DNA of 64,000 nt from positions 7,440,001 through 7,504,000 of the forward strand of contig NZ_JACHDO010000001.1 in NCBI RefSeq assembly GCF_014201115.1, read 5' to 3'. The notes below the pieces were generated by a model. That model was not told where the DNA came from, did no database searches, and was given only the letters and a program-made list of their open reading frames with translations. The DNA is from Nocardiopsis metallicus. Its GTDB lineage: Bacteria > Actinomycetota > Actinomycetes > Streptosporangiales > Streptosporangiaceae. The position numbers and the translations under genes were made by a program. Of this stretch, positions 7,617 through 21,492 are shown piece by piece (position 1 is the first letter of the stretch; every line of letters begins with the position of its first letter).

Positions 7617-8369
7617 GTGCGACTCACGATTATCGGGTCCTCCGGGAGCTTTCCCGGGCCGGACAGCCCGGCCTCCTGTTACCTGGTCGAGGCGGACGGC
7701 TTCCGCCTGCTGCTCGATCTGGGCAACGGCGCGCTCGGTCCCCTCCAGCGTTACGCCGACCTCTACTCCGTGGACGCCGTCTACCTCAGCCACCTGCACA
7801 CGGACCATTGCGCGGACATGTGCGCCTACTGGGTCGCCCGCATGTACGCGCCCGGCGGGTCCAAGGACCCCATCCCCGTGTACGGACCCGAGGGCGTCGC
7901 CAACCGCCTCGCCGAGATCTACGGCCTGGCGCCGGACCCCGGGATGACAGAGGTCTTCGACTTCCACGAGCTCACCCCCGGCGAGTTCCGGATCGGCCCG
8001 ATGACCGCGCGCGTGGCCCGGGTCAACCACCCCGTCGACGCCTTCGGCATCCGCCTGGAGCACGGGGGCGTCAGCCTCACCTACTCCGGTGACACCGGCT
8101 CCTGCGACTCGCTCGTCGAACTGGCCCGGGACACCGACCTGTTCCTGTGCGAGGCGGCCTTCCACGACCACGTCGAACACCCCAAGGACATGCACCTCAC
8201 CGGGAGTGAGGCGGGCGACCACGCCACCCGGGCGGGGGCGCGCAAACTCCTGCTCACCCATCTGGTGCCGTGGAACGACGACGACATCACGATGACCGAG
8301 GCGCGCAGCACCTACGACGGCCCCATCGAACTGGCCCGCGGCGGACAGGTCCGCGAGATCGGCGCCTGA
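7617..8369 (+). CDS. MBL-fold metallo-hydrolase, Rv1339-like cyclic-nucleotide phosphodiesterase
   Basis: 250 residues from GTG 7617 (VRLTIIGSSGSFPGPDSPAS). The metallo-beta-lactamase fold metal site H59-L-H61-T-D63-H64 is intact, with further ligand candidates in VNHPVDA, SGDTG and THLVPW. It is followed by rph and rdgB, the same order as M. tuberculosis Rv1339-Rv1341; Rv1339 has been described as an atypical cAMP phosphodiesterase. Function by position and family is therefore cyclic nucleotide turnover, while a general MBL hydrolase remains possible. The cytoplasmic location is inferred from the absence of a signal peptide. Confidence 0.8.
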   Translation: MRLTIIGSSGSFPGPDSPASCYLVEADGFRLLLDLGNGALGPLQRYADLYSVDAVYLSHLHTDHCADMCAYWVARMYAPGGSKDPIPVYGPEGVANRLAEIYGLAPDPGMTEVFDFHELTPGEFRIGPMTARVARVNHPVDAFGIRLEHGGVSLTYSGDTGSCDSLVELARDTDLFLCEAAFHDHVEHPKDMHLTGSEAGDHATRAGARKLLLTHLVPWNDDDITMTEARSTYDGPIELARGGQVREIGA

Positions 8370-8510
8370 GCTGGCGGAGCCGAGGTCTGGGCCGGGGGTG
8401 GGCTGGGGTCCTGTGACTGGCGCTGGAAACTGGAGGCTGTGGCGCGGGTCCCACCGGGCGCGGGTCCGCGGCAGCACCGCTCGGCACCGTCCGGATATAC
8501 GCTCGTGTCC

Positions 8511-9236
8511 ATGGCCCGACCTGACGGACGCGTTCCGACCCAACTCCGCCCCGTGAACATCCACCGCAACTGGCTCCGCCACGCGGAAGGCTCCGCGCTC
8601 ATCGAGTTCGGGGACACCCGCGTGCTCTGCGCGGCCACCGTCGAGGACGGCGTGCCCCGCTGGCGCCGGGGTACCGGCGAGGGGTGGGTCACCGCCGAGT
8701 ACGCGATGCTCCCGCGCTCCACGGACACCCGCGGCTCCCGCGAGTCGGTGCGCGGCAAGATCGGCGGCCGGACCCACGAGATCTCCCGCCTGATCGGCCG
8801 TTCGCTGCGCGCCGTCGTCGACTTCAAGGCGATGGGGGAGCACACCATCACCCTGGACTGCGACGTGCTCCAGGCCGACGGCGGTACCCGTACCGCGGCG
8901 GTCACCGGTGCCTACGTGGCCCTGGCCGACGCCATGAAGTACCTGCGCAAGCGCCGCAAGCTCAAGAACAACCCGCTGACCGGCTCGGTCGCCGCGGTCA
9001 GCGTCGGTGTGGTGCAGGGCCAGCCCCGGCTGGACCTGAACTACCTGGAGGACTCGGTCGCCGACACCGACATGAACGTCGTGCTGACCGGAGACGGCAA
9101 GTTCGTCGAGGTGCAGGGCACGGCCGAGGGCCAGGGCGCCGCCTTCGACCGCGAACTCCTCAACAAGCTGCTCGACCTCGCCGCGGGCGGGTGCGAGGAG
9201 CTGACCGCCATCCAGAAGAAGGCCCTGTCCGAGTGA
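8511..9236 (+). CDS. rph: Ribonuclease PH
   Basis: 241-residue phosphorolytic 3'-5' exoribonuclease that trims tRNA 3' ends. It starts MARPDGRVPTQLRPV, and GDTRVLCAATVEDGVPRW, EYAMLPRSTDTR, RGKIGGRTHEISRLIGRSLR and DCDVLQADGGTRTAAVTGA are diagnostic. ATG 8511 is preceded by a TATACG hexamer about 10 bp upstream, so the message may have a short leader. It is followed 65 bp later by rdgB, the common actinobacterial pair. Confidence 0.96.
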   Translation: MARPDGRVPTQLRPVNIHRNWLRHAEGSALIEFGDTRVLCAATVEDGVPRWRRGTGEGWVTAEYAMLPRSTDTRGSRESVRGKIGGRTHEISRLIGRSLRAVVDFKAMGEHTITLDCDVLQADGGTRTAAVTGAYVALADAMKYLRKRRKLKNNPLTGSVAAVSVGVVQGQPRLDLNYLEDSVADTDMNVVLTGDGKFVEVQGTAEGQGAAFDRELLNKLLDLAAGGCEELTAIQKKALSE

Positions 9237-9301
9237 GGAGCGCGAACGGCGTCGGTTTCCGGACCGGAGACCGTATCGGCGGCGTTCCCGGAGGAGGCAC
9301 A

Positions 9302-9907
9302 TTGAAGCTCGTACTCGCCACCCGCAACGCGAAGAAGGTCCCGGAGATGCGCGCCATCCTGGCCGAGGCCGGGGTGGACGCCGAGGTTCTGTCCCTGGAC
9401 GGGTTCCCGGACGCGCCCGAGGTCCCCGAGACCGAGCCCTCCTTCATCGGCAACGCCCTGCTCAAGGCTCGGGCGATCGCGGCCCATACGGGACTGCCGG
9501 CGGTCGCGGACGACTCCGGCCTGAGCGTGGACGAGCTCCGGGGGATGCCGGGCGTGCTCTCCGCGCGCTGGGCCGGGCGCTTCGGCGCGGGCGACCAGGA
9601 CCGGGCCAACCTGGACCTGGTGCTCGACCAGCTCGCGGACACCCCCGCCGAGCGCAGGGGAGCGGAGTTCGTCTGCGCGGCGGTCCTGGTCATGCCGGAC
9701 GGGACCGAGGTCGTCGCCGAGGGTGTGCTGCGTGGACGGCTGGTCGGCGAACGCCGCGGCGAGAACGGGTTCGGCTACGACCCGGTCTTCGTTCCCGAAG
9801 GGGAGAGCCGTACGGCCGGGGAGCTGTCGGCCGAGGAGAAGAACGCGATCAGCCACCGGGGGATCGCCTTCCGGAAGCTCGCTGGCGAACTCGCCCGAAT
9901 GATCTGA
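9302..9907 (+). CDS. rdgB: dITP/XTP pyrophosphatase (RdgB/HAM1 family)
   Basis: 201 residues. It removes non-canonical purine nucleotides (dITP, XTP) by hydrolysis to monophosphates. LKLVLATRNAKKVPEMRAIL at the N-terminus is the substrate-binding signature (TRNxxK), and ADDSGLSVDEL plus GYDPVF and SHRGIAFRKL follow in family order. The start is a TTG with a strong GGAGGAGG ribosome-binding site; an upstream in-frame GTG overlapping the rph stop would add 23 non-conserved residues. A long perfect terminator hairpin ends the unit. Confidence 0.94.
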   Translation: MKLVLATRNAKKVPEMRAILAEAGVDAEVLSLDGFPDAPEVPETEPSFIGNALLKARAIAAHTGLPAVADDSGLSVDELRGMPGVLSARWAGRFGAGDQDRANLDLVLDQLADTPAERRGAEFVCAAVLVMPDGTEVVAEGVLRGRLVGERRGENGFGYDPVFVPEGESRTAGELSAEEKNAISHRGIAFRKLAGELARMI

Positions 9908-9921
9908 GTGGTCTCTGAACA

Positions 9922-9963
9922 GCTGAGGGGGTGGGCGCCGGACCCGGCGCCCACCCCCTCAGC
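9922..9963 (+). terminator. Terminator of the rph-rdgB unit
   Basis: A perfect 18-bp stem (9922-9939 with 9946-9963) and a 6-nt loop directly after the rdgB stop. There is no T-tract, which is common in actinobacteria. Confidence 0.88.
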
Positions 9964-10238
9964 CGTTCCACCGGCAGGCGGACGGCAGACGGCGAGGGCA
10001 CCGGCAAGACGGTCGGCGAGAAAAAATCCTCGCCCCCGTGTTTGCCCCCGCGCCGCTTGGGGAGGATTGCTGTTGTCTGACAAGCAAGCCACGCGAAGCA
10101 CTGGTTCCCGTGTGTGGGAGCCGGGTAGATCGAGGCGTCGCTCCGCGGACCAGGGCGAGAACCCGCAGTTGACGGGGGCTCCCAGGCCAACGCGGACCGT
10201 CCGGGCAGATCGGGGTTTTACCCACGGTCCGGGCCGAG

Positions 10239-10267
10239 TTGACGTCTTCGGATCAGTTACCTAGACT
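10239..10267 (+). promoter_or_regulatory. Ribosomal RNA operon promoter, distal
   Basis: TTGACG (10239-10244) and TAGACT (10262-10267) with a 17-bp spacer, a near-consensus housekeeping promoter about 570 bp before the 16S gene. Confidence 0.75.
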
Positions 10268-10835
10268 CACTGAGTCGCTGCGGGACGGCGAGCAGGCCCT
10301 GTTTGGGTTCTGGCTCAGCACCGTGCCGCGATCACAGACATCCTCTTCCAAGCCAGATGGTCCGAGCACACACTCGGAGCATGTAGGCTCGGGGAGTTGC
10401 TTCGAACAGACCAGCGGAAACAACGCGGTGAAAACACCGCCGAGGAAACGCTAGGCTGGGAAAAGCACAAGGGGCTTTACCCCGATCAGGAACAACACAA
10501 ACCGCCGATTTGGCGGGGCGCGGAACACCTGATAAAGTAAAGACACAACGAAGCGAGCCGGACGCGAAAGCGAACGGGACGCAGAAAAGAAAAGCCTTCC
10601 ACGGAAGAGCAGACGGAACCAGCTGGTTCCGGCGCTTGTACGGGAAGAGTGATTGTTTCTTGAGAACTCAACAGCGCGTGTTTGATTTTCTTTAAGCCAT
10701 GTTTGTTTTGGCCCCGACGCACTTCGGTGCGTAGGGTTCCTTTGATTGGTCATCGCAAGATGATCGGTCAGGATTTCTTCTAGGTTTACTCACCCCAGGC
10801 TGACCCTCGCGGTCGCCGGGATGGGTTGTTTGACC
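10268..10835 (+). other. rRNA operon leader
   Basis: Non-coding leader. It contains a second promoter, two further TAGGCT hexamers (one near 10384, one near 10452) that could be extra -10 boxes, and a segment TTGAGAACTCAACAGCG (about 10660) that is typical of actinobacterial rrn leaders. The region upstream of 16S should also carry RNase III processing stems; I did not fold it. Confidence 0.6.
10510..10538 (+). promoter_or_regulatory. Ribosomal RNA operon promoter, proximal
   Basis: TTGGCG (10510-10515) and TAAAGT (10533-10538) separated by 17 bp, within the leader and about 300 bp before the 16S gene. Confidence 0.6.
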
Positions 10836-15788
<4,953 letters not shown>

Positions 15789-15879
15789 TGCAGATAATTG
15801 GATGTTCGCGCACGCTTGTTCACGAAAGCTTGGCTGTCGTGATTCCCTTTCGGGGTTGAGTCATGGTGGTTGTTGGTTT

Positions 15880-15996
15880 CCGTGGTGGTTTTAGCAGGAG
15901 GGTCACACCCGGTCTCATTCCGAACCCGGTCGTTAAGTCTCCTTGCGCTGATGGTACTGCTCTGTGATGGGGTGGGAGAGTAGGTCGCTGCCACGG
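15880..15996 (+). rRNA. rrf: 5S ribosomal RNA
   Basis: 117 nt. The terminal stem pairs CCGTGG (15880-15885) with CCACGG (15991-15996); the conserved ATTCCGAACCCGG and GATGGTACTGC segments lie between. It is separated from 23S by about 90 bp. Confidence 0.95.
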
Positions 15997-16006
15997 TTTT
16001 TCTTGA

Positions 16007-16048
16007 GGGGAGGGGGTTCGTTCTTCGGAGCGGGCCCCTTCCTTTTTT
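16007..16048 (+). terminator. rRNA operon terminator
   Basis: An imperfect GC-rich hairpin (GAGGGGGTTCG with CGGGCCCCTTC) followed by TTTTTTGTTGTGG, about 10 bp after 5S. Confidence 0.8.
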
Positions 16049-16184
16049 GTTGTGGGGGTTTGTGAACATGTGAATGCGGGGGTGGGGGTGGGGTGCGGCT
16101 GACAGCAGCGCATGATCGGGCCTTGCGGGTGATTGGAGTTGGGGCGCTGGTGAGGGGGGATTCTGGCGGTGGGAGAATTTCGGT

Positions 16185-16817
16185 ATGACGAAGACAATCC
16201 CCGCGGATCTGCTGGCTGCTGCTGAGGCCGCGAAGGGCTTCATGCCCACTGATGAGGGGCTGGCCCTCTTTGAGACCGCGTTGGAATACGCCGACCGTGG
16301 GCCGGTCGTCGAGATCGGTACCTACTGTGGAAAGTCCACCGTGTTTCTGGGAGCCGCTGCTCGGCTGTCCGGGGCGAAGATCATCACCGTGGACCACCAC
16401 CGCGGGTCCGAAGAGCACCAGGAGGGCTGGGAGTACCACGACGCCTCGCTCATCGACCCGGTGACCGGGAAGTTCGACACCCTGCCGCACTTCCGGCACA
16501 CCATCACCAAGGCGGGCCTGGACGACGAGGTCATCGCGATCGCCGGGGCCTCCGTCGACGTCGCCGCGGTCTGGGGCACCCAGCTCGGCATGCTCTTCAT
16601 CGACGGCGGGCACAGCGAGACGGCCGCCCAGAACGACTACGCGGGCTGGTCCCCGCATGTCGCTGTCGGGGGTGCTCTCGTCATCCACGACGTGTTCCCC
16701 GACCCCGAGGACGGCGGTCGTCCGCCCTACAACATCTACTGTCGCGCCCTCGACTCCGGGAACTTCAAGGAGGTTCGTGCGGTCGGCTCCATGCGGGTCC
16801 TGGAGCGCGTCGCCTGA
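16185..16817 (+). CDS. Class I SAM-dependent methyltransferase
   Basis: 210 residues with no signal peptide. The SAM-binding glycine motif is VVEIGTYCGKSTVFLGAAA (about 40-58), followed by the acidic motif II IITVDHHRG and a later LFIDGGHSE typical of the Methyltransf_24 family. The substrate cannot be read from the sequence. The gene stands alone between the rRNA terminator and its own terminator at 16823. The ATG has a GGGAGA ribosome-binding site. Confidence 0.85.
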   Translation: MTKTIPADLLAAAEAAKGFMPTDEGLALFETALEYADRGPVVEIGTYCGKSTVFLGAAARLSGAKIITVDHHRGSEEHQEGWEYHDASLIDPVTGKFDTLPHFRHTITKAGLDDEVIAIAGASVDVAAVWGTQLGMLFIDGGHSETAAQNDYAGWSPHVAVGGALVIHDVFPDPEDGGRPPYNIYCRALDSGNFKEVRAVGSMRVLERVA

Positions 16818-16822
16818 TCCCA

Positions 16823-16853
16823 GGGCCGGGGGCCTGCCATACGCCCCCGGCCC
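16823..16853 (+). terminator. Terminator of the methyltransferase gene
   Basis: GGGCCGGGGGC (16823-16833) pairs perfectly with GCCCCCGGCCC (16843-16853), followed by CTTCTGTGT. The remaining 16854-17129 is non-coding and should hold the promoter of the next gene; TTGACA at 16995 is the best -35 match, but no properly spaced -10 is clear. Confidence 0.82.
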
Positions 16854-17129
16854 CTTCTGTGTACGCTCGGTGATTTTCCCTGGTCACCGTTGTGTCAGGG
16901 GTCGCTAATGCGGGTGACTCAACACCCTGCCTGAGACACGCCTTCGAAGGGTAAGCCTTCGGTAAGAAGTGACCGCGTGGTTACGTATCTGACCTTGACA
17001 CGATTACGTGCGGGTATCGTGGCGGTGAGGGTGGAGCGATGGTGGCGATTTCCCTGTGAATACCGCTTCAGTCCCGAATTGAACTGAACCGATCAGGGGC
17101 ACTCGCGCGTCAAACACCAGGACGGCACA

Positions 17130-20100
17130 GTGCCGGACGTGATTTGCCTTGGGGGCGGGGAGCTGAGCAAGAGCACACACGGCAGTGGCGGGACGGATGG
17201 ACAGCGTCCTGACTCGAACACGCCGGAGACGAACGACACCTCTGCTGAGGAGCTGTCCAGTCATGCGACCCCCCAGGGTGACAACGTACCCACCGCTGGT
17301 GAGGATCAATCCACAGGGGAGGCGTCGGCTGAGGAGAAGGAGGACGACGGCCTGCCCGAACCGGAATTCATCGCCGGGCCGATCGCCTTCAAGACGAGTG
17401 GCACCTTCTTCCGTGACCGCGTAGCGCAGACCTTGGCTGAACAAGGCTTCGAAACCGGTGATATGAGCTCCCTGGAGTCGGAGACTCCGCCGAGCGATAC
17501 CCCGGAGACCGCGGACGCGGCGGCTGAGGACGACAGCGATGGCGGTGCCGAGCCCGAGGAGCCCCGGACGGAGGGGATTCAGGCCGAGGAACCCCAGGGT
17601 TCCGCTGAGCCGGACTCCGAGTCTGAGCCGGACTCCTCCGAACCTGAGCCGGACTCCGAGCCCGCCACGGAGAAGATCCCGGCGCGGGGGCAGGACGAGT
17701 CCGTCGGTGACCCGGTGGCCGCGGCTGCCGCTGTGGCCGAGACCGGACCCGCGACCCAGCCCTTCCAGCTCCCGGACGAGGACGACGACCAGGAGCACAC
17801 CCCGACGGACTCCGACGAGCCCCGGACCGAGGCCATGCCCGCGCCCGCCCCGGGTACGGTGCCCTTCGCGGCTGCTCCTCCCGAGGCCGAGCACCGCGCG
17901 GAGTCCGCGTCGGCGGGGGAGAGCGCCGACGCGGAGACGGCTGCCCTGTGGCCCGAGCCCCGGCGGCTGTCCGACTACGTCTCGGACAGACCCTCGTCGG
18001 AGGGCTCCGAGTCCTCCGACAGCGAGTCCGGTGCATCGGTGCCCGGCGCTGCCGCCGCGGCGGCCATTCCGCCAGGCGGTGCCACGCCTCCTGGTACTTC
18101 CGGTGACCCTCAGGGGTTTTCCGGCGGACAGCAGCGGGGCCCGGCGGCTGCACACGGCGCAGGCGGTGCGGCTGGTGGCCCCGGCGGTCCCAAGGGTCCG
18201 CCCGGTGGTCCCGGTGGCCCCAAGGGGCCCGGCGACAAGTCCGGCAAGAAAAAGAAGGGCAAGAAGCCGCTCTGGCTGCGGCTGCTGCGTGCCTTCCTCG
18301 TGGTCACCGGCCTGCTCATCATCCTGGCCTGCGGCGCCTTCGCGTTCCTTTACAGCACCGTCGAGGTGCCCGACGCCGCGAAGGCCGACGCCGTGGAGCA
18401 GGGCTCGACCTTCTACTTCGCCGACGGTGAGACCGAGTTCGCCTACCGGGGGACCGACCGCGACGTCATCACCTACGAGGAGATGGTGGCCGGTGGCGAC
18501 CACGTCGTCGAAGCGGTCATCTCCGCCGAGGACCGCGGGTTCTGGACCGAGCCCGGTGTCTCGCTGAGCGGCACCATGCGTGCCGTGTGGTCCACGGTCA
18601 CCGGTGAGCAGGTGCAGGGCGGTTCGACCGTCACCCAGCAGATGGTCCGCAACTACTACGAGGGCGTCTCCCTGGAACAGACCGTGTCCCGCAAGATCCA
18701 GGAGATCATCATCTCCATCAAGGTGGATCAGAGCGAGGACAAGGAGTGGGTGATGGAGCAGTACCTCAACACCATCTACTTCGGTCGCATGTCCTACGGC
18801 GTCCAGGCCGCCGCGCAGGCGTACTACAACAAGGACGTAGACGAGATCACCCCGGAGGAGGCCGCGTTCCTGGCCGCCGCCATCCAGCAGCCGACCCGGT
18901 TCGGCCAGGCGGACGTGGAGACCACGCCCGCGATGGAGAACCGCTGGCAGTACGTCGTCGACGGCATGGTCACGACCGGGGCGATCAGCCAGGCCGAGGC
19001 CGACGCGATGGAGTTCCCGGCGCCCGAGCCGGAGAAGACCGTGGAGAACATCTCCGGGTACCGCGGGTACATGCTCCAGGAGGCCATGGGTGAGCTGGCC
19101 GACCTCGGCTTCACCGAGGACCACATCCAGCGCCAGGGCTACAAGATCGTCACGACCTTCGACGAGGACATGATGAACGCCGCCTACGAGGCGGTGGAGG
19201 AGATGGTCCCGCCGGAGGACCTCCCCGAGGGCGTCAACATCGGGCTGACCACCATCGACCCGAAGACCGGTGAGGTGCTGGCCTTCTACGGTGGACACGA
19301 CTACGTGCAGAACCAGTACGACAGCTCCTTCCTCGGCGCCGCGCAGGCGGGTTCGGCGTTCAAGCCCTACGTGCTGGCCACCGCACTGGAGCAGGGCTAC
19401 GGCCTCAACTCCACGGTGGACGGCCGCGGGCCGAGGGACATCGCGGGCTCCCGGGTGCAGAACGCGGGCAACGCCCCGGGTGGCGTCATGACGCTCACCC
19501 AGGCGACGACGGTGTCCAACAACCTCGGTTTCATCGAGCTGGCCCAGGAGGTCGGTTTCGAGGAGGTCCGACAGACCGCCTATGACGTGGGCCTGCCGGA
19601 CGGCAGTATCGACGACAACCAGCTGGTCCCGGTCATGCCGCTGGGCGCCACCAGCGTCCGCCCGATCGACCAGGCCAGCGGGTACGCGACCTTCGCCAAC
19701 GGCGGTGTGCACATGGAGGCGCACGTCATCAAGGAGGTCGTGAACCAGGAGGGCGAGAACGAGCGGCCCGAGGTCGAGGGCGAGCGCGCTCTCAAGGAGT
19801 CGACCGCCTCCGACGTCACCTACGCCCTGGAGCAGGCCGTCAACGGCGGTACCGGTACGGCCGCGCGGCTGTGGGACCACCCGGTGGCGGGTAAGACCGG
19901 TACCACCGACGGCGGCGTCGCGGCCTGGTTCGTGGGGTACACCCCGCAACTGTCCACGGCGGTCGGGGTCTACAGCGGTAACAACGAGAGCTTCAGCATC
20001 CCGGGGCACAACATCTCCGGTGGCGGTCTGCCCGCCTCGATGTGGAACTCGTACATGAGCCGCGCCATGGAGGGCTACGAACGCGAGTCCTTCCCCGGCC

Positions 20101-20339
20101 CCGAGTTCAGCGGCAACACGGAGAACTGGGCCCCGGACCCGGCCACCCAGCAGCCGCAGGAACCCCGGGAGCCGCAGGAGCCGCAGCAGCCGGAGAACCC
20201 CGAGCCCGAGGTCCCGGTGGAGCCGGAGGTTCCGGTGGAGCCCGAGGTTCCGGTCGAACCGGAGGAGCCGGGCGGGCCGGGCGAGACGGAGGATCCGGGG
20301 ATTCCCGACTTCCCACCGGGCCGCGGTGACGAGGGCTGA
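17130..20339 (+). CDS. Bifunctional penicillin-binding protein (class A PBP) with long acidic N-terminus
   Basis: 1,069 residues from GTG 17130 (AGGA ribosome-binding site). Residues 1 to about 380 are a cytoplasmic, Glu/Asp/Ser/Pro-rich low-complexity region ending in a Gly-Pro-Lys stretch and a Lys cluster. One membrane helix follows at about 385-407. The GT51 transglycosylase carries AEDRGFW (about 466) and GGSTVTQQMVRNYY. The transpeptidase has SxxK in AGSAFKPY (about 741-744), SNN (about 795) and KTG in GKTGTT (about 920). The C-terminal about 80 residues are Pro/Glu repeats (EVPVEP units). It polymerises and crosslinks peptidoglycan outside the membrane. The N-terminal extension is far longer than in typical PBPs. 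Confidence 0.92.
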   Translation: MPDVICLGGGELSKSTHGSGGTDGQRPDSNTPETNDTSAEELSSHATPQGDNVPTAGEDQSTGEASAEEKEDDGLPEPEFIAGPIAFKTSGTFFRDRVAQTLAEQGFETGDMSSLESETPPSDTPETADAAAEDDSDGGAEPEEPRTEGIQAEEPQGSAEPDSESEPDSSEPEPDSEPATEKIPARGQDESVGDPVAAAAAVAETGPATQPFQLPDEDDDQEHTPTDSDEPRTEAMPAPAPGTVPFAAAPPEAEHRAESASAGESADAETAALWPEPRRLSDYVSDRPSSEGSESSDSESGASVPGAAAAAAIPPGGATPPGTSGDPQGFSGGQQRGPAAAHGAGGAAGGPGGPKGPPGGPGGPKGPGDKSGKKKKGKKPLWLRLLRAFLVVTGLLIILACGAFAFLYSTVEVPDAAKADAVEQGSTFYFADGETEFAYRGTDRDVITYEEMVAGGDHVVEAVISAEDRGFWTEPGVSLSGTMRAVWSTVTGEQVQGGSTVTQQMVRNYYEGVSLEQTVSRKIQEIIISIKVDQSEDKEWVMEQYLNTIYFGRMSYGVQAAAQAYYNKDVDEITPEEAAFLAAAIQQPTRFGQADVETTPAMENRWQYVVDGMVTTGAISQAEADAMEFPAPEPEKTVENISGYRGYMLQEAMGELADLGFTEDHIQRQGYKIVTTFDEDMMNAAYEAVEEMVPPEDLPEGVNIGLTTIDPKTGEVLAFYGGHDYVQNQYDSSFLGAAQAGSAFKPYVLATALEQGYGLNSTVDGRGPRDIAGSRVQNAGNAPGGVMTLTQATTVSNNLGFIELAQEVGFEEVRQTAYDVGLPDGSIDDNQLVPVMPLGATSVRPIDQASGYATFANGGVHMEAHVIKEVVNQEGENERPEVEGERALKESTASDVTYALEQAVNGGTGTAARLWDHPVAGKTGTTDGGVAAWFVGYTPQLSTAVGVYSGNNESFSIPGHNISGGGLPASMWNSYMSRAMEGYERESFPGPEFSGNTENWAPDPATQQPQEPREPQEPQQPENPEPEVPVEPEVPVEPEVPVEPEEPGGPGETEDPGIPDFPPGRGDEG

Positions 20340-20360
20340 TGACGACGGCCGGATAGCGAA

Positions 20361-20400
20361 AGGAGGGCCTTGGTACCGGAATCGGTACCAAGGCCCTCCT
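20361..20400. terminator. Bidirectional terminator between convergent genes
   Basis: A perfect 18-bp stem (20361-20378 with 20383-20400) and a GAAT loop, between the PBP gene and the converging minus-strand cluster. It can serve both strands. Confidence 0.88.
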
Positions 20401-20430
20401 CGTGTTCTCATCTGAAGCCGTTCCGGCGGG

Positions 20431-21492
20431 TCAGACGCCGACCGGCTCCTGTTCCCAGGTGTGCAGGAAGACCCGGGAGCCGGGCGTGGTGCCGGTGAGC
20501 GCGTCCACCGCCAGGATGACCGCCGCCGAGGTCCAGGTGCTGCGCTCCACCGGCCAGCGCACCTGTTCGGCGAACTGGTAACCGGTCCAGTAGACGCCGT
20601 CGTCGGCGTCGCGCAGGTGCTGGACGTCCCGCAGGATGCGCACCCCGGTCTCGGTCTCGCCCATCGCGGCCAGCGCCATGACCAGCTCCGAGGACTCCGC
20701 CGCGGTCACCCACGGCTGGTCGCTCACGCAGCGCACGCCCAGGCCGGGCATGACGAAGGTGTCCCAGCGCTCGGCGATCCGGGCCTTGGCGGCTTCGTCG
20801 CGCACCGCGCCGCCGAGGATCGGGTAGAACCAGTCCATCGAGAACCGGGAGCGGTCCGAGAACAGCCCCTCGTCGTTCTGGATGAGCTCGGCCAGCCTGT
20901 CCGCGGCCGCCGACCACTCCGGCCGCTCACGGCCCAGACGGGCGCCCAGGGCGGCACCGCAGCGCAGGGCGTGGTGCACGCTCGCGCACACCGTGAGCAG
21001 CGCGTGGTCGCCCGGGGAGCCGTCCTCGGAGCGGGCCCACAGAACCTCGCCCTGCTCGCCGCGCAGGGCCAGCACGAACTCCAGGCCGCTCTCCACCACC
21101 GGCCACATGCGTTCGGCGAACGCGGTGTCGCCGGTGACGAGCAGGTGGTGGAAGAGGCCCACCGCCGGGTAGGCGGCGTGGTTGGCCTCGCGCAGCTCCG
21201 TCACGGCCCGGCCCTGGCGGTACTTGGCGTACCAGCCGCCGTCCGGGTGGCGGCTGCCGTCCAGCCACAGGTAGGCGCGGCGGGCCGCCTCGGCGTGCTC
21301 GGGGACGAGCCGGCCGGTGACGGTCAGGGCCATCGCGCACTCCACGTGGTCCCACACGTCGGCGTGGCCGCCGGGGAACCACGGGATGACCCCCTCGGCC
21401 TCCTGGGACCGCGCCATGTAGTGGGCGGAGAGGTGGAGCTGCTCGGTGCTCAGGACTCCTGGCAGGTACAGGGCTTCTGGGGCGGGCGCCAT
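20431..21492 (-). CDS. Prenyltransferase/squalene-cyclase-like alpha/alpha-toroid protein
   Basis: 353 residues starting MAPAPEALYLPGVL. Repeated helical segments (SQEAEGVIPWFPGGHADVWD, LWLDGSRHPDGGWYAKY, GVYWTGYQF) resemble the toroid fold shared by prenyltransferases, terpene cyclases and six-hairpin glycosidases. The classical DXDD cyclase motif is not visible. No signal peptide is seen. It overlaps the upstream methyltransferase stop by one base (TGATG), and lies last in a glycosyltransferase-methyltransferase-toroid set, so a role in modifying a glycosylated lipid or metabolite is plausible but unproven. Confidence 0.75.
   Translation of the reverse strand: MAPAPEALYLPGVLSTEQLHLSAHYMARSQEAEGVIPWFPGGHADVWDHVECAMALTVTGRLVPEHAEAARRAYLWLDGSRHPDGGWYAKYRQGRAVTELREANHAAYPAVGLFHHLLVTGDTAFAERMWPVVESGLEFVLALRGEQGEVLWARSEDGSPGDHALLTVCASVHHALRCGAALGARLGRERPEWSAAADRLAELIQNDEGLFSDRSRFSMDWFYPILGGAVRDEAAKARIAERWDTFVMPGLGVRCVSDQPWVTAAESSELVMALAAMGETETGVRILRDVQHLRDADDGVYWTGYQFAEQVRWPVERSTWTSAAVILAVDALTGTTPGSRVFLHTWEQEPVGV

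Noticed and set aside
16995..17020. TTGACA and TATCGT as a promoter for the PBP gene
   Set aside because: The spacer is 14 bp, too short for a confident promoter call.
17004..20411. Very long minus-strand open frame opposite the penicillin-binding protein
   Set aside because: It is an antisense shadow of a high-GC gene: compositionally biased Arg/Leu/Gly/Asp-rich protein without domains, while the plus strand carries all PBP motifs in order.
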